64,000 nucleotides of DNA from Paraburkholderia rhynchosiae. GTDB lineage: Bacteria > Pseudomonadota > Gammaproteobacteria > Burkholderiales > Burkholderiaceae. Positions 8,362 through 16,704 of the stretch are shown here, in pieces. The position numbers and the translations under genes are program-made. The notes under the pieces were generated by a model. The model did no database searches and was not told the DNA's origin. It saw nothing but the letters and a program-made list of their open reading frames with translations. Numbering within the stretch: the first letter of the stretch is position 1; each line of letters begins with the position of its first letter. Where the stretch lies: the NCBI RefSeq assembly GCF_002879865.1, contig NZ_PNXY01000011.1:62001-126000 (forward strand), read 5' to 3'.

Positions 8362-9567
8362 ATGAAAAAACTTATTGCAAGCGCATTCGTCTCGCTGATG
8401 TTCGTATCGGCGGCGGCGTTTGCCCTGCCCACGGTTCAGCAGATCGAATCCGCGATGTCGCAAGGCAACTGGCAGCAGGCCGACGCCGGCTTGTCCGAAG
8501 TGCTGCAGGCGCATCCGAACAACGCACGCGCGCATTATCTGTACAGCCAGGTGCTAGACCGCGAAGGCCGTTATGGCGATGCGCTCGCCCAACTCCAGCA
8601 GGCGAAGACGCTCGACCCGCAAATCCGCTTCACCGACCCGACACGTTTCGCGCAAACCGAGGCGCGCATCCGTCGCGATGCCGAACGCACCGGCAACCAG
8701 GGCGGCAAGACGGCGAGCCGCGCGGCGAATCCTTTCGTACAGCAAAACGCGCCGGCCGTGCAGCAACAGCCGGCGACGGCGCCCCAAGTGCCTGAGCGCC
8801 ATGGTCCGGGCATCGGCATGTGGGTCGGCATCCTGATCCTCGTCGGCGTAATCGCGCTCGTGCTGCGCTGGACCTTGCGCCGTGCCCGCACGCAAGACGA
8901 TACGCGCGCCGACGACGACCGTCGCGTGCAGCTCAAGCGCGCAACGGAACTGCTCAACACGGTGCGCTCGCTCAAGCTGGACGTGAAGCTCTCGACCGCG
9001 TCGGGCCATGAAGCGCTGGAAAAGGAAGTCGAAGCGACGGAAGAGCAGTTGCGCAATCTCGTCGAAACGCTGTCGAACAGCAAGAACCCCGTGCCGCCCT
9101 ATCAGCTCGATGAGCTCGACCAGCGCATCGCCAGCCTGCGGGCGCGCGCCGACGGCCGGCCCGACCCGAGTGCGGCAGCGGCGACGAGCGAGCAGTCGCC
9201 GTATGCGCGCGAAGCCGAGCGTTTCGGCAATCCGCCGCAAGGCCCTTATCCGTCGCAGCCGCCCTATCAACAGCAGGGTCCGTATCAGCAGCAACCGCCC
9301 GTCATCGTGCAACAAGGCGGGGGTTTCGGCGGCGGCATGGGCGGTCTGCTGACCGGCGTATTGCTTGGTGAAGCGCTGAACTCGGGACGTGAACGCGTAG
9401 TGGAACGCGATGTGATCGTCGATGATGAAACGCGCCGGCGCGGCAACGACGGCGACAATGGTGGCGGTCTGGATTTCGGCCAAGGCTCGAACGACTGGAA
9501 CGATAACAGCGGCGGCGGCATCGACATGGGCAGCAACGATGATTCCGGCGGCTGGACCGATACCTGA
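8362..9567 (+). CDS. TPR-containing single-pass membrane protein, Gly-rich tail
   Basis: A 401-residue envelope protein of unknown specific function. Residues 1-22 form a clear signal peptide (KKLIASAFVSLMFVSAAAFA). A TPR-like helical pair follows (IESAMSQGNWQQADAGLSEV, then AHYLYSQVLDREGRYGDALA). A single transmembrane helix at about 153-173 (MWVGILILVGVIALVLRW) leads into a cytoplasmic coiled coil and then a Pro/Gln-rich linker. The C-terminus has a glycine-rich segment (GGGFGGGMGGLLTGVLLG) and a Gly/Asp/Asn tail, as in proteins carrying TPM-type or DUF1517-like ends. The start is fixed by the signal peptide. It follows the PspA-like gene on the same strand, suggesting a joint role in membrane maintenance; that is inference. 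A good terminator follows at 9620-9650. Confidence 0.75.
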   Translation: MKKLIASAFVSLMFVSAAAFALPTVQQIESAMSQGNWQQADAGLSEVLQAHPNNARAHYLYSQVLDREGRYGDALAQLQQAKTLDPQIRFTDPTRFAQTEARIRRDAERTGNQGGKTASRAANPFVQQNAPAVQQQPATAPQVPERHGPGIGMWVGILILVGVIALVLRWTLRRARTQDDTRADDDRRVQLKRATELLNTVRSLKLDVKLSTASGHEALEKEVEATEEQLRNLVETLSNSKNPVPPYQLDELDQRIASLRARADGRPDPSAAAATSEQSPYAREAERFGNPPQGPYPSQPPYQQQGPYQQQPPVIVQQGGGFGGGMGGLLTGVLLGEALNSGRERVVERDVIVDDETRRRGNDGDNGGGLDFGQGSNDWNDNSGGGIDMGSNDDSGGWTDT

Positions 9568-9619
9568 TCGGCTGCTGAGTGATCGAGCGCCCCGCTCCAG
9601 CTCGCGGCATGCATAGGAA

Positions 9620-9650
9620 AACAGGCTCCTTCACATGGAGCCTGTTTTTT
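9620..9650 (+). terminator. Rho-independent terminator after TPR gene
   Basis: Perfect 10-bp stem AACAGGCTCC/GGAGCCTGTT with loop TTCACAT, followed by a T-run. It ends the pspA-TPR transcript and can also serve the convergent tetR gene, since A residues flank the other side. Confidence 0.9.
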
Positions 9651-9668
9651 GCCTACACGCTCAACGAA

Positions 9669-10364
9669 TCACGCGCGCTTCGACTTCGATTTGCGCGCCC
9701 TCTCCTCTTCGTGCTGCGCGAGCAGCACCGATCCTGCAAAAAGCCTCACGATGAAGCGCTCCGCATACGCCACCAGCGCATCGCGGCGCGCTGAGTCCGC
9801 ATCGATGTAGTCGGCCGAAAGGTGAAACAGTTGCAGCACGATTTGCGTGCACACCTCGTCGACGACATCGCGGGTGAGTGTCGGCATCAGGTCGAGTTGC
9901 ACGACGTCGTCCGCCATTTCCGCCGACACCGCGTGAAGCGTCGCACGCACGGCTTCGCGCAACGCCGGCGACATGCCGTGATATTCGGCTAACGCGCTCA
10001 GAAAGGCCTCGCGGTTTTCCAGTACAAACGTAAAGAACGCCATGCACGCGCGCCGCGGCACACTGTGCGGCTCGTCCTGCGCGGCGAGCCAGCGCTCGCG
10101 CCGCAGCATCGGCCGCAAGCGCCGGCTTATCGATTCGACGGCCTCGCGCGCGAGATCGTCGAGCGTGTCGAAATGACGGTAGAAGGTGTTCGGATTGAGT
10201 CCCGCCTCGCGCGCCAGTTCACGCAAACCGAGGCTCGCGAAACCCCGTCCATCCGCAGTCAGACGCAAAGCGGCTTCGATCAGTTTGCGCTTGCCCGCCG
10301 GCAATTCGTGTACGGCTGCAGTGTCGCAGTGGACGTCCAACGCCGCTTCGGAAACGGATTTCAT
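9669..10364 (-). CDS. TetR-family transcriptional regulator
   Basis: A 231-residue TetR-type repressor. The N-terminal helix-turn-helix is at about residues 25-70, with the signature block LRELAREAGLNPNTFYRHFD. The C-terminal ligand domain begins with MLRRERWL and is similar in layout to FabR/DesT-type regulators that sense lipid-related ligands, though the ligand cannot be read from sequence. The last residues are strongly basic (RARKSKSKRA). It is transcribed divergently from the monooxygenase gene with a 186-base spacer that holds an inverted repeat over a likely promoter, so it probably represses that operon and itself. The ATG at 10364 gives the expected length for the family. Confidence 0.88.
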   Translation of the reverse strand: MKSVSEAALDVHCDTAAVHELPAGKRKLIEAALRLTADGRGFASLGLRELAREAGLNPNTFYRHFDTLDDLAREAVESISRRLRPMLRRERWLAAQDEPHSVPRRACMAFFTFVLENREAFLSALAEYHGMSPALREAVRATLHAVSAEMADDVVQLDLMPTLTRDVVDEVCTQIVLQLFHLSADYIDADSARRDALVAYAERFIVRLFAGSVLLAQHEEERARKSKSKRA

Positions 10365-10414
10365 GCCCTTGATGATTGGCTTTGAATCACCGCGCGGGAC
10401 GCGCGTTTAATAGG

Positions 10415-10459
10415 TGTACTCTAAACGATCTTGACGCAAAGTGTACAGTTGTCTACCCT
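10415..10459 (+). promoter_or_regulatory. Candidate promoter and TetR operator of the monooxygenase operon
   Basis: TTGACG (10431-10436), a 17-base spacer and TACCCT (10454-10459) form a plausible sigma-70 promoter. Arms TGTACTCT (10415-10422) and AGTGTACA (10440-10447) form an inverted repeat matching at 7 of 8 positions that overlaps the -35 region and spacer, a suitable place for repression by the divergent TetR protein. Confidence 0.45.
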
Positions 10460-10550
10460 GCGCGTTACGTTCGAGCAGCTACCCGTTAGCGCATTCGCTG
10501 CATGCCGCGAGCGCGTGCACGGCCCGAACTTCCCCTTGCTGGAGACCGCC

Positions 10551-12050
10551 GTGACGCCCGCTTCATCCGACGCCCCTACACGACCTGCCGCGCCGCGCAT
10601 TGCCATTGTGGGCAGCGGCTTTTCCGGCATCGGCATGGCTGTTCGCCTGCAAAAAATGGGCATCACGTCGTTCACGATCTATGAAGCCGCCGCCGATATC
10701 GGCGGTACGTGGCGCGACAATACTTATCCGGGCGTCGAATGCGATGTGCCCTCCCATCTGTATTCGTTTTCGTTCGAGCCGAACCCGAGGTGGTCGCGCG
10801 CGTTCAGCGGCCAGACCGAAATCTTCGCCTACCTGAAGCATTGCGCGCGCAAGTACGGCGTGGACCGTCACGTGCGTTGCAATGCACGTGTGGCGGCCGT
10901 GCGTTTCGATGAAGCTCGTCACGTGTGGGACGTCGAACTCGATGTCGACGGCATGCGTGAAAACATTGAAGCGGACGTGGTGATCGCCGCGAGCGGTCTT
11001 CTGTCGCGCCCCGCGATGCCGCGAATCGACGGACTCGAACGTTTCGAAGGCAAGCTGTTTCATTCAGCGCGCTGGGACCACACTTATCCGCTCGATGGCA
11101 AACGCGTCGCCGTTATCGGCACCGGGGCAAGCGCGATCCAGTTCTTGCCGCAAATCCAGTCGCGCGTCGCGCAACTCGACCTATTCCAGCGCACGGCGCC
11201 ATGGGTCATGCCAAAGCCCGACAAACCGGTCGGCCCACGCGCGCGCTGGCTGTTCGAGCATCTGCCGTTCACGCAGCGCTTCGTGCGCAGCGCGATCTAC
11301 TGGCAACTCGAATCGCGCGCCATCGGATTCGTGGTCAATCCCAAACTGATGAAGCGGCCGATGAAGTTCGCCCTCGGCTATCTCGAACGGCGCGTCAAGG
11401 ACCCGGCGCTGCGCGCCAGACTCACACCGAATTACCGCTTCGGTTGCAAACGCGTACTGCTGTCGAGCAATTACTATCGCGCGCTGGTTGAACCGAACGT
11501 GAACGTAATCACGACGGGCATCCGCGAAATCGTCGCGGACGGCATCGTCACGCAAGACGGCGCGCATCATCGCGTGGATGCGATCATTTGCGGCACGGGC
11601 TTCCAGGTCAACGACGTCGCCGCGCCGCTCGACGTGACCGGTCTCGGCGGCGCCGATCTCGGCGCGCTATGGCTGCGTGACGGTCCCGAAGCGTATCTCG
11701 GCACGAGCATCGCCGAGTTTCCCAACTTCTTCATGATCGCCGGTCCGAACACCGCGCTCGGCCACAACTCGATGATCTACATGATCGAGTCGCAAGTGCA
11801 ATACATCGCCGATTGCCTGCGTGTACTACGCCAGCGCAACGCACGCACGATGAACCTGCGGCCCGAGGTGCAGCGCGACTACAACGCGCGCTTGCAACAG
11901 GACATGCAGCGCTCGGTGTGGGCAAGCGGCTGCCATAGCTGGTATCAGACGCGAAGCGGCAAGATCACTGTGCTGTGGCCCGGCTTCACGTTCAGCTTCC
12001 GCAAGCGGACTCGCCGCGTGCGGCCGCGGGATTATCGCTTCGTGCCTTGA
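10551..12050 (+). CDS. Flavin-containing Baeyer-Villiger-type monooxygenase
   Basis: A 499-residue FAD/NADPH-dependent monooxygenase. The first Rossmann motif is GSGFSGIG near residue 20, followed by GGTWRDNTYPGVECDVPSH, typical of this class. The type I Baeyer-Villiger fingerprint F-x-G-x3-H-x3-W-D is present as FEGKLFHSARWD near residue 164, and the second nucleotide site is GTGASA. It should insert an oxygen atom next to a ketone or oxidise a soft nucleophile; the natural substrate is unknown. The GTG at 10551 is chosen because GGAG lies 6 bases upstream; the frame is open to 10431 but that part lacks similarity. The next gene, 61 bases downstream, encodes an alpha/beta hydrolase that could open the resulting ester or lactone. 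Confidence 0.88.
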   Translation: MTPASSDAPTRPAAPRIAIVGSGFSGIGMAVRLQKMGITSFTIYEAAADIGGTWRDNTYPGVECDVPSHLYSFSFEPNPRWSRAFSGQTEIFAYLKHCARKYGVDRHVRCNARVAAVRFDEARHVWDVELDVDGMRENIEADVVIAASGLLSRPAMPRIDGLERFEGKLFHSARWDHTYPLDGKRVAVIGTGASAIQFLPQIQSRVAQLDLFQRTAPWVMPKPDKPVGPRARWLFEHLPFTQRFVRSAIYWQLESRAIGFVVNPKLMKRPMKFALGYLERRVKDPALRARLTPNYRFGCKRVLLSSNYYRALVEPNVNVITTGIREIVADGIVTQDGAHHRVDAIICGTGFQVNDVAAPLDVTGLGGADLGALWLRDGPEAYLGTSIAEFPNFFMIAGPNTALGHNSMIYMIESQVQYIADCLRVLRQRNARTMNLRPEVQRDYNARLQQDMQRSVWASGCHSWYQTRSGKITVLWPGFTFSFRKRTRRVRPRDYRFVP

Positions 12051-12111
12051 TACGCGCGGCGGATGAGGTCCGGTTGCAAGTCCGATTCAAATAATAAAGG
12101 AGACGGAAAAC

Positions 12112-13101
12112 ATGGCAAGCATCGAACCTGGGACGTCGAGATCGTTAGCATCCACATCGGCAACCGCGCTGCCGCCCCGCTCGCTCGCCGCGCGACTCGG
12201 CATCACCAGTGTGCCGCGCGACGAATTGCGGCGACGCTACACGCAAAGCGGCTCGAAGTTCGTCACGATCATGGGCGCGGACGTGCATTACGTCGACGAA
12301 GGCAGCGGCGACATCATCGTGATGATTCATGGTTTTGCGTCTTCGCTGCACACATGGAATCGTGTCGCGGATGAACTGAAGCACGGGCGTCGAGTAATTC
12401 GCCTCGATCTGCCGCCGTTCGGCGTGACGGGACCGCTGCGCTCGAGCACCGGCGCCATTGAAACGATGAACCTGCCGACTTACCGGCGTTTCATCGACAC
12501 ATTCCTGCAGGCGCTCGGCATCACGCGCGCGACATTCATCGGCAATTCGCTCGGCGGGCTGATTTCGTGGGACTACGCGGTGCGCCATCGCGAGGCCGTC
12601 GAGCGGTTGGTGCTTATCGACTCCGCAGGTTTCCCGATGAAACTGCCGATTTACATCGCGCTTTTCAATAGCGCGCTGGTGCGCTTGAGTTCGCCCTGGT
12701 GGCTGCCCGAGGCGATCATCAAAAGCGCGGTGCGCAACGTGTACGGCGATCCTCGCAAGATCGACGCCGCAACGTTGCGGCGCTACGTCGAGTTCTTCCA
12801 CGGCGAGGGCACCCGCGCGGCGATCGGCAAAATGGTGCCGACGCTCGACTTTACTGAACTCGATACCCACGTGCTGACGACGCTAGCCGTGCCGACGCTC
12901 GTGTTATGGGGCGCGAAGGATCGCTGGATTCCGACCGCGCACGCGGCCGAGTTCGCCCAGCGCATTCCGGGCGCCAAGTCGGTAATGTACGCGGGGATTG
13001 GGCATGTTCCCATGGAAGAAGCGCCCGAGCGCGTGATGGCCGATCTGCGCGCGTTTCTGCGCACGGGTGCAGCGGGTGTTACGAGTTCTGCTGGCTTTTA
13101 A
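12112..13101 (+). CDS. Alpha/beta hydrolase (esterase/lactonase type)
   Basis: A 329-residue alpha/beta-hydrolase-fold enzyme. The oxyanion motif is IHGFASSLHTW near residue 75, the nucleophile elbow is GNSLGG, the acid is in LWGAKDRWIP and the catalytic histidine in GIGHVPMEE, so the triad is complete. The ATG at 12112 has AAGGAG 8 bases upstream. The first 35 residues are Ser/Ala-rich and lack a convincing signal peptide. It follows the Baeyer-Villiger-type monooxygenase in the same direction, so the pair probably converts a ketone to an ester and then to acid plus alcohol. That pathway assignment is inference from neighbours and family chemistry; the substrate is unknown. Confidence 0.88.
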   Translation: MASIEPGTSRSLASTSATALPPRSLAARLGITSVPRDELRRRYTQSGSKFVTIMGADVHYVDEGSGDIIVMIHGFASSLHTWNRVADELKHGRRVIRLDLPPFGVTGPLRSSTGAIETMNLPTYRRFIDTFLQALGITRATFIGNSLGGLISWDYAVRHREAVERLVLIDSAGFPMKLPIYIALFNSALVRLSSPWWLPEAIIKSAVRNVYGDPRKIDAATLRRYVEFFHGEGTRAAIGKMVPTLDFTELDTHVLTTLAVPTLVLWGAKDRWIPTAHAAEFAQRIPGAKSVMYAGIGHVPMEEAPERVMADLRAFLRTGAAGVTSSAGF

Positions 13102-13157
13102 TCGACGGAAAGGCGCGCGCCACGCGCCGGTTTGGAACGGTGTCGCACTGGGCCGGC

Positions 13158-13277
13158 CTAGCCGCCGCCTCCCAGAAAACGCAGCAGGCCCCAGAGAAAC
13201 TTGCAGAGCATGACGGTCAGCTCCCACAGATGATAGAGCTGTTGCCAGCCCGAAACGCGCGCGAAGGAATCGATCAT
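13158..13277 (-). CDS. Possible 39-residue small hydrophobic protein
   Basis: An open frame on the minus strand begins with ATG at 13277 and would encode 39 residues: an N-terminal MIDSFARVSGWQQLYHLWEL followed by TVMLCKFLWGLLRFLGGGG. The second half is hydrophobic and Trp/Leu-rich, consistent with a membrane-associated peptide, and codon third positions are GC-rich as in real genes here. The ribosome binding site is weak (ACGGTAACG). It sits between the hydrolase and the chemoreceptor gene and converges with the hydrolase. No family was recognised. It could be a chance frame. Confidence 0.35.
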   Translation of the reverse strand: MIDSFARVSGWQQLYHLWELTVMLCKFLWGLLRFLGGGG

Positions 13278-13471
13278 CGTTACCGTTGAAATGGAATCGC
13301 CGCCGTCGCGATTGCGGGTGCGACGGCGCTAAACCGCACATCATAACGACTGCGGGATACCCCGTATCAAGTCGGCCGAAAGCCTGCCGTAAACGCATCG
13401 AGAAGACGCTGTGTTCACGCCGGATGACCGCGCCGACCGCCAGCGCCGTTCGCGTCATCAAGGAGACGTCT

Positions 13472-14875
13472 ATGTCGCGCTTCAGCTTTCGCCGGCCGGG
13501 CCGCTCGCAAACGGTCGTCGGCGACATTGCCGCGCAGGCCGGCAAACTGGGTATTGAAATCTGCGACGTATCGGGACACGTCGATGAAGTCGCCGCGCGC
13601 GTGCAGCATCAGGCGCAGGTGTGCCGCGCATTGCGCGAATCCGCGGCGCAGACGCTCGCGGGCAATCATCGAATCGCCACGGCCGCCCGCGGAATGCGCG
13701 ACGTGTCGGCGCAAGCGGCGACCGGCGTGCAGGAATCGCAGGAGACGCTCGAGGCGTCGCTCGCCGACATCCACGGGTTAGTCGAGGGCGTGACGGTAAT
13801 CGAAAGCCAGATCGGCGCGTTACGCAGCGCGCTCGCGCACGTCAGCCGCGTTTCGGAGGAAATCTCGCTGATCGCGCGGCAGACGCATCTGCTCGCGCTG
13901 AACGCGGCGATCGAAGCGGCGCGCGCAGGCGAATCGGGCAAGAGTTTCGCGGTGGTGGCGGCCGAGGTGAAGAATCTGTCGGCGAAGACCGCGCAGGCGA
14001 CAGGGCAGATCGAGACGACGCTCGCTCAACTCACGCGGCAGACCGAGCAGTTGATCAGCGAGGGTTCGATGAACACCGCGCGGGCGCACCGGGTGCGCGA
14101 GGGCACGCGCAAGATCGGCGACGTCGTTCATGCCACAGGCGACGCGATCGCGCATCTGAACAACGAGGCGCAGCAGATCGCGGCGTTGACCGGCGAGATC
14201 GAAACGCAGTGCGACGGACTGGAGTCGCAGGTGCTGGAAATGGCGAGCGGCGTCGAGGATTCGAGCGAAAATTTCGTGCATGCGAAGGATCGTCTAGGCA
14301 ATCTGCTCGGCGTGTCCGAGACCTTGATCGAATTGACGGCGGCGGCGGGCGTGGAAACCGCGGACACGCGCTTTATCGACGCCGTACAGAACGCCGCGGC
14401 GGCGGTGAGCAAGATATTCGAAGCGGCTGTCGCGCGCGGTGAGATTTCGCTCGACGATCTTTTCGACCAGCACTATGTGCCGGTGCCGGGGACCCATCCG
14501 CAGCAGTTCACGACGCGTTTTACTGCGTTCACAGATCGGGTTTTGCCGGCGATTCAGGAGCCGTTACTCGACCTCGATCCGCGAGTGGCGTTTTGTGCCG
14601 CGATCGATGTGCGCGGTTATCTGCCGACTCACAATCTGCAGTTTTCTTTGCCGCAACGCGACGACGTGGTGTGGAACATGGCGAATTGTCGGAACCGGCG
14701 CATTTTCAATGACCGGACCGGGCTCGCGGCGGGGTCGCATATAAAGAAGTTTTTGCTGCAGACATATCGGCGGGATATGGGCGCTGGGGAGTTTGTTTTG
14801 ATGAAGGATGCGTCGGCGCCGGTTTTTGTTCGCGGTCGGCATTGGGGTGGGGTTAGGGTTGGATATCGGGTTTAG
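13472..14875 (+). CDS. Soluble methyl-accepting chemotaxis-type protein
   Basis: A 467-residue chemoreceptor without transmembrane segments. A coiled coil from about residue 25 carries the signalling hairpin LLALNAAIEAARAGESGKSF and VVAAEVKNLS, which contacts CheA/CheW. The N-terminal part lacks a ligand domain. Instead a C-terminal domain of about 150 residues follows the coiled coil, with conserved blocks FDQHYVPVPGTHPQQF and CRNRRIFNDRTGLAAG, seen in a subset of cytoplasmic receptors and probably the sensory module. The ATG at 13472 has AAGGAG 7 bases upstream; the open frame to 13286 is ignored. It stands alone, with no che genes nearby. Its signal is unknown. Confidence 0.85.
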   Translation: MSRFSFRRPGRSQTVVGDIAAQAGKLGIEICDVSGHVDEVAARVQHQAQVCRALRESAAQTLAGNHRIATAARGMRDVSAQAATGVQESQETLEASLADIHGLVEGVTVIESQIGALRSALAHVSRVSEEISLIARQTHLLALNAAIEAARAGESGKSFAVVAAEVKNLSAKTAQATGQIETTLAQLTRQTEQLISEGSMNTARAHRVREGTRKIGDVVHATGDAIAHLNNEAQQIAALTGEIETQCDGLESQVLEMASGVEDSSENFVHAKDRLGNLLGVSETLIELTAAAGVETADTRFIDAVQNAAAAVSKIFEAAVARGEISLDDLFDQHYVPVPGTHPQQFTTRFTAFTDRVLPAIQEPLLDLDPRVAFCAAIDVRGYLPTHNLQFSLPQRDDVVWNMANCRNRRIFNDRTGLAAGSHIKKFLLQTYRRDMGAGEFVLMKDASAPVFVRGRHWGGVRVGYRV

Positions 14876-14956
14876 GGGTGGTCTGGGCTTTTTTTGGTTT
14901 TTTTGGGCTCTCTTTTTCTTGAATTCGTGATTCCGAAAAAGGAAAACAGAAAAACC

Positions 14957-15775
14957 CTAAACCACCACTCCCGCCCTCCTCCTTTCCGCCCGCTGCATAA
15001 AATAATTAACCGCCACAACCCCGACGGTCACCACAGCAATAAACAAAGTCGCCAACGCATTCATCTCCGGATTCAACCCCAACCGCACCCGCGAGAAAAC
15101 CACCAGCGGCAATGTCGTCGACCCGGGTCCGGACAAAAACGCCGACAAAACCAGGTCGTCGATAGACAAGGTGAACGACAACAACCATCCCGACACAAGC
15201 GCCTGCGAAATCAACGGCAACGTGATAGAGAAAAACACTCGAAGCGGCGTCGCCCCGAGGTCCAGTGCTGCTTCCTCCAGCGAAGGATTCAACTCCTTCA
15301 CACGCGACTGCACAATAATCGCCACATACGAAATGCACAGCATCACGTGTCCGATCCAGATCGTGAAAATGCCGCGCCCCGCCGGCCATCCCAGCCACTT
15401 CGCCATTTCGATGAATAGCAACAGCAGCGAAATTCCCTGAATCACCTCTGGAATCACCAGCGGCGCGTTAATCATGCCGGTATAAAGCGTAAAGCCGCGA
15501 AAACGCCCCATGCGCGCGAGCACGAAACCCGCCCATGTACCGATAATCACCGACGCAAACGCCGTCAGCACCGCCACCCTCAGCGATAACCACGCTGCCG
15601 CTATCAGCTCCTCGTCGTGCAGCAGCGCCTCATACCAACGCGTCGAAAAACGCGTCCATACCGTCACGAGTTGCGATTCGTTGAACGAATATACGATCAG
15701 ACTCACGATCGGCACATACAGAAACAGAAAGCCGATTCCCAACGCAACAAACTGCAAAATCCGGTTCGGCTTCAT
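14957..15775 (-). CDS. potI: Putrescine-type ABC transporter permease
   Basis: A 272-residue inner-membrane permease of the PotI type, one half of the channel of a polyamine ABC importer. Six transmembrane helices are evident, starting LQFVALGIGFLFLYVPIVSL. The EAA loop that docks the ATPase is EEAALDLGATPLRVFFSITL. The ATG at 15775 overlaps the potH stop codon by one base (TGATG), so translation is coupled. It is the last gene of the potF-potG-potH-potI operon on the minus strand. Downstream DNA (14876-14956) is T-rich on the plus strand and has no clear hairpin. Confidence 0.9.
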   Translation of the reverse strand: MKPNRILQFVALGIGFLFLYVPIVSLIVYSFNESQLVTVWTRFSTRWYEALLHDEELIAAAWLSLRVAVLTAFASVIIGTWAGFVLARMGRFRGFTLYTGMINAPLVIPEVIQGISLLLLFIEMAKWLGWPAGRGIFTIWIGHVMLCISYVAIIVQSRVKELNPSLEEAALDLGATPLRVFFSITLPLISQALVSGWLLSFTLSIDDLVLSAFLSGPGSTTLPLVVFSRVRLGLNPEMNALATLFIAVVTVGVVAVNYFMQRAERRRAGVVV

Positions 15776-16704
15776 CAGCGTCTTTCCTCCATCGCCTTCG
15801 CCTGCGCGTGCTGGAAAAAAGCCATCGGCACCAATAACAGCAACACCATTGCACACGTCACGGCGGAAGCCATCGGCCAATCGGCATTATCGAAGAACTC
15901 ATTCCACATCACGCGGCCAATCATTAGCGTATTCGCGCCACCCAGCAGTTCCGGAATCACGTACTCGCCCACTGCCGGAATGAATACGAGCAGACAACCG
16001 GCGATAATGCCGTTCTTCGAAAGCGGCAACGTGATCTGCCAGAACGCTTTCCACGGCTTCGCGCCGAGGTCGTACGCGGCTTCGAGCAGAGTCATGTCCA
16101 TCTTCACGAGATGCGCGTACAACGGCATCACGAGAAACGGCAAATACGAATACACCATGCCGATATAAACGGCGGTATTCGTGTGATACAACTCGATCGG
16201 CGAATGAATCAGACCGATCGACATCAGGAAGTTATTCAGCAAGCCGTTGTTCTTTAAAATGCCGATCCAGGCATACACGCGAATCAGAAACGAAGTCCAG
16301 AACGGCAGCATCACCGCCATCATCAGCAGATTGCGTCGTGCCGGATTTGAACGCGCGATGTAATACGCCATCGGATAACCGATCAGCAAGCACAGCAGCG
16401 TCGAAATCGCGGCGACCACCACCGAATTCACGTACGTCGCGAAATAGAGGCTGTCCGTGACGAGAAACGCGTAATGCGACAGATCCAGCTTGAGATTGAC
16501 CGCGCCGTCCGCGAAACTCATCAACTCGGTGTACGGCGGAATGCCGAGCTGCAAATCGGCAAAGCTGATCTTGACGACCAGCAGAAACGGCACGAGAAAA
16601 AATAGCAGCAGCCAGATGAACGGACCGGCCACCACCGCGCTGCGGCCAGTCAGATTAAAGCGCCGCACGGGCCAGTTGGCGAACGAGTTGAACTGGCGCT
16701 TCAT
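15775..16704 (-). CDS. potH: Putrescine-type ABC transporter permease
   Basis: A 309-residue permease of the PotH type. It has a short cytoplasmic N-terminus, six transmembrane helices (first: VVAGPFIWLLLFFLVPFLLV), the large periplasmic loop after helix 1 usual for PotB/PotH proteins, and the EAA loop LLEAAYDLGAKPWKAFWQIT. The ATG at 16704 overlaps the end of potG in an ATGA arrangement, a sign of translational coupling, and the stop overlaps the start of potI. Together with PotI it forms the membrane channel for polyamine uptake. Confidence 0.9.
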   Translation of the reverse strand: MKRQFNSFANWPVRRFNLTGRSAVVAGPFIWLLLFFLVPFLLVVKISFADLQLGIPPYTELMSFADGAVNLKLDLSHYAFLVTDSLYFATYVNSVVVAAISTLLCLLIGYPMAYYIARSNPARRNLLMMAVMLPFWTSFLIRVYAWIGILKNNGLLNNFLMSIGLIHSPIELYHTNTAVYIGMVYSYLPFLVMPLYAHLVKMDMTLLEAAYDLGAKPWKAFWQITLPLSKNGIIAGCLLVFIPAVGEYVIPELLGGANTLMIGRVMWNEFFDNADWPMASAVTCAMVLLLLVPMAFFQHAQAKAMEERR

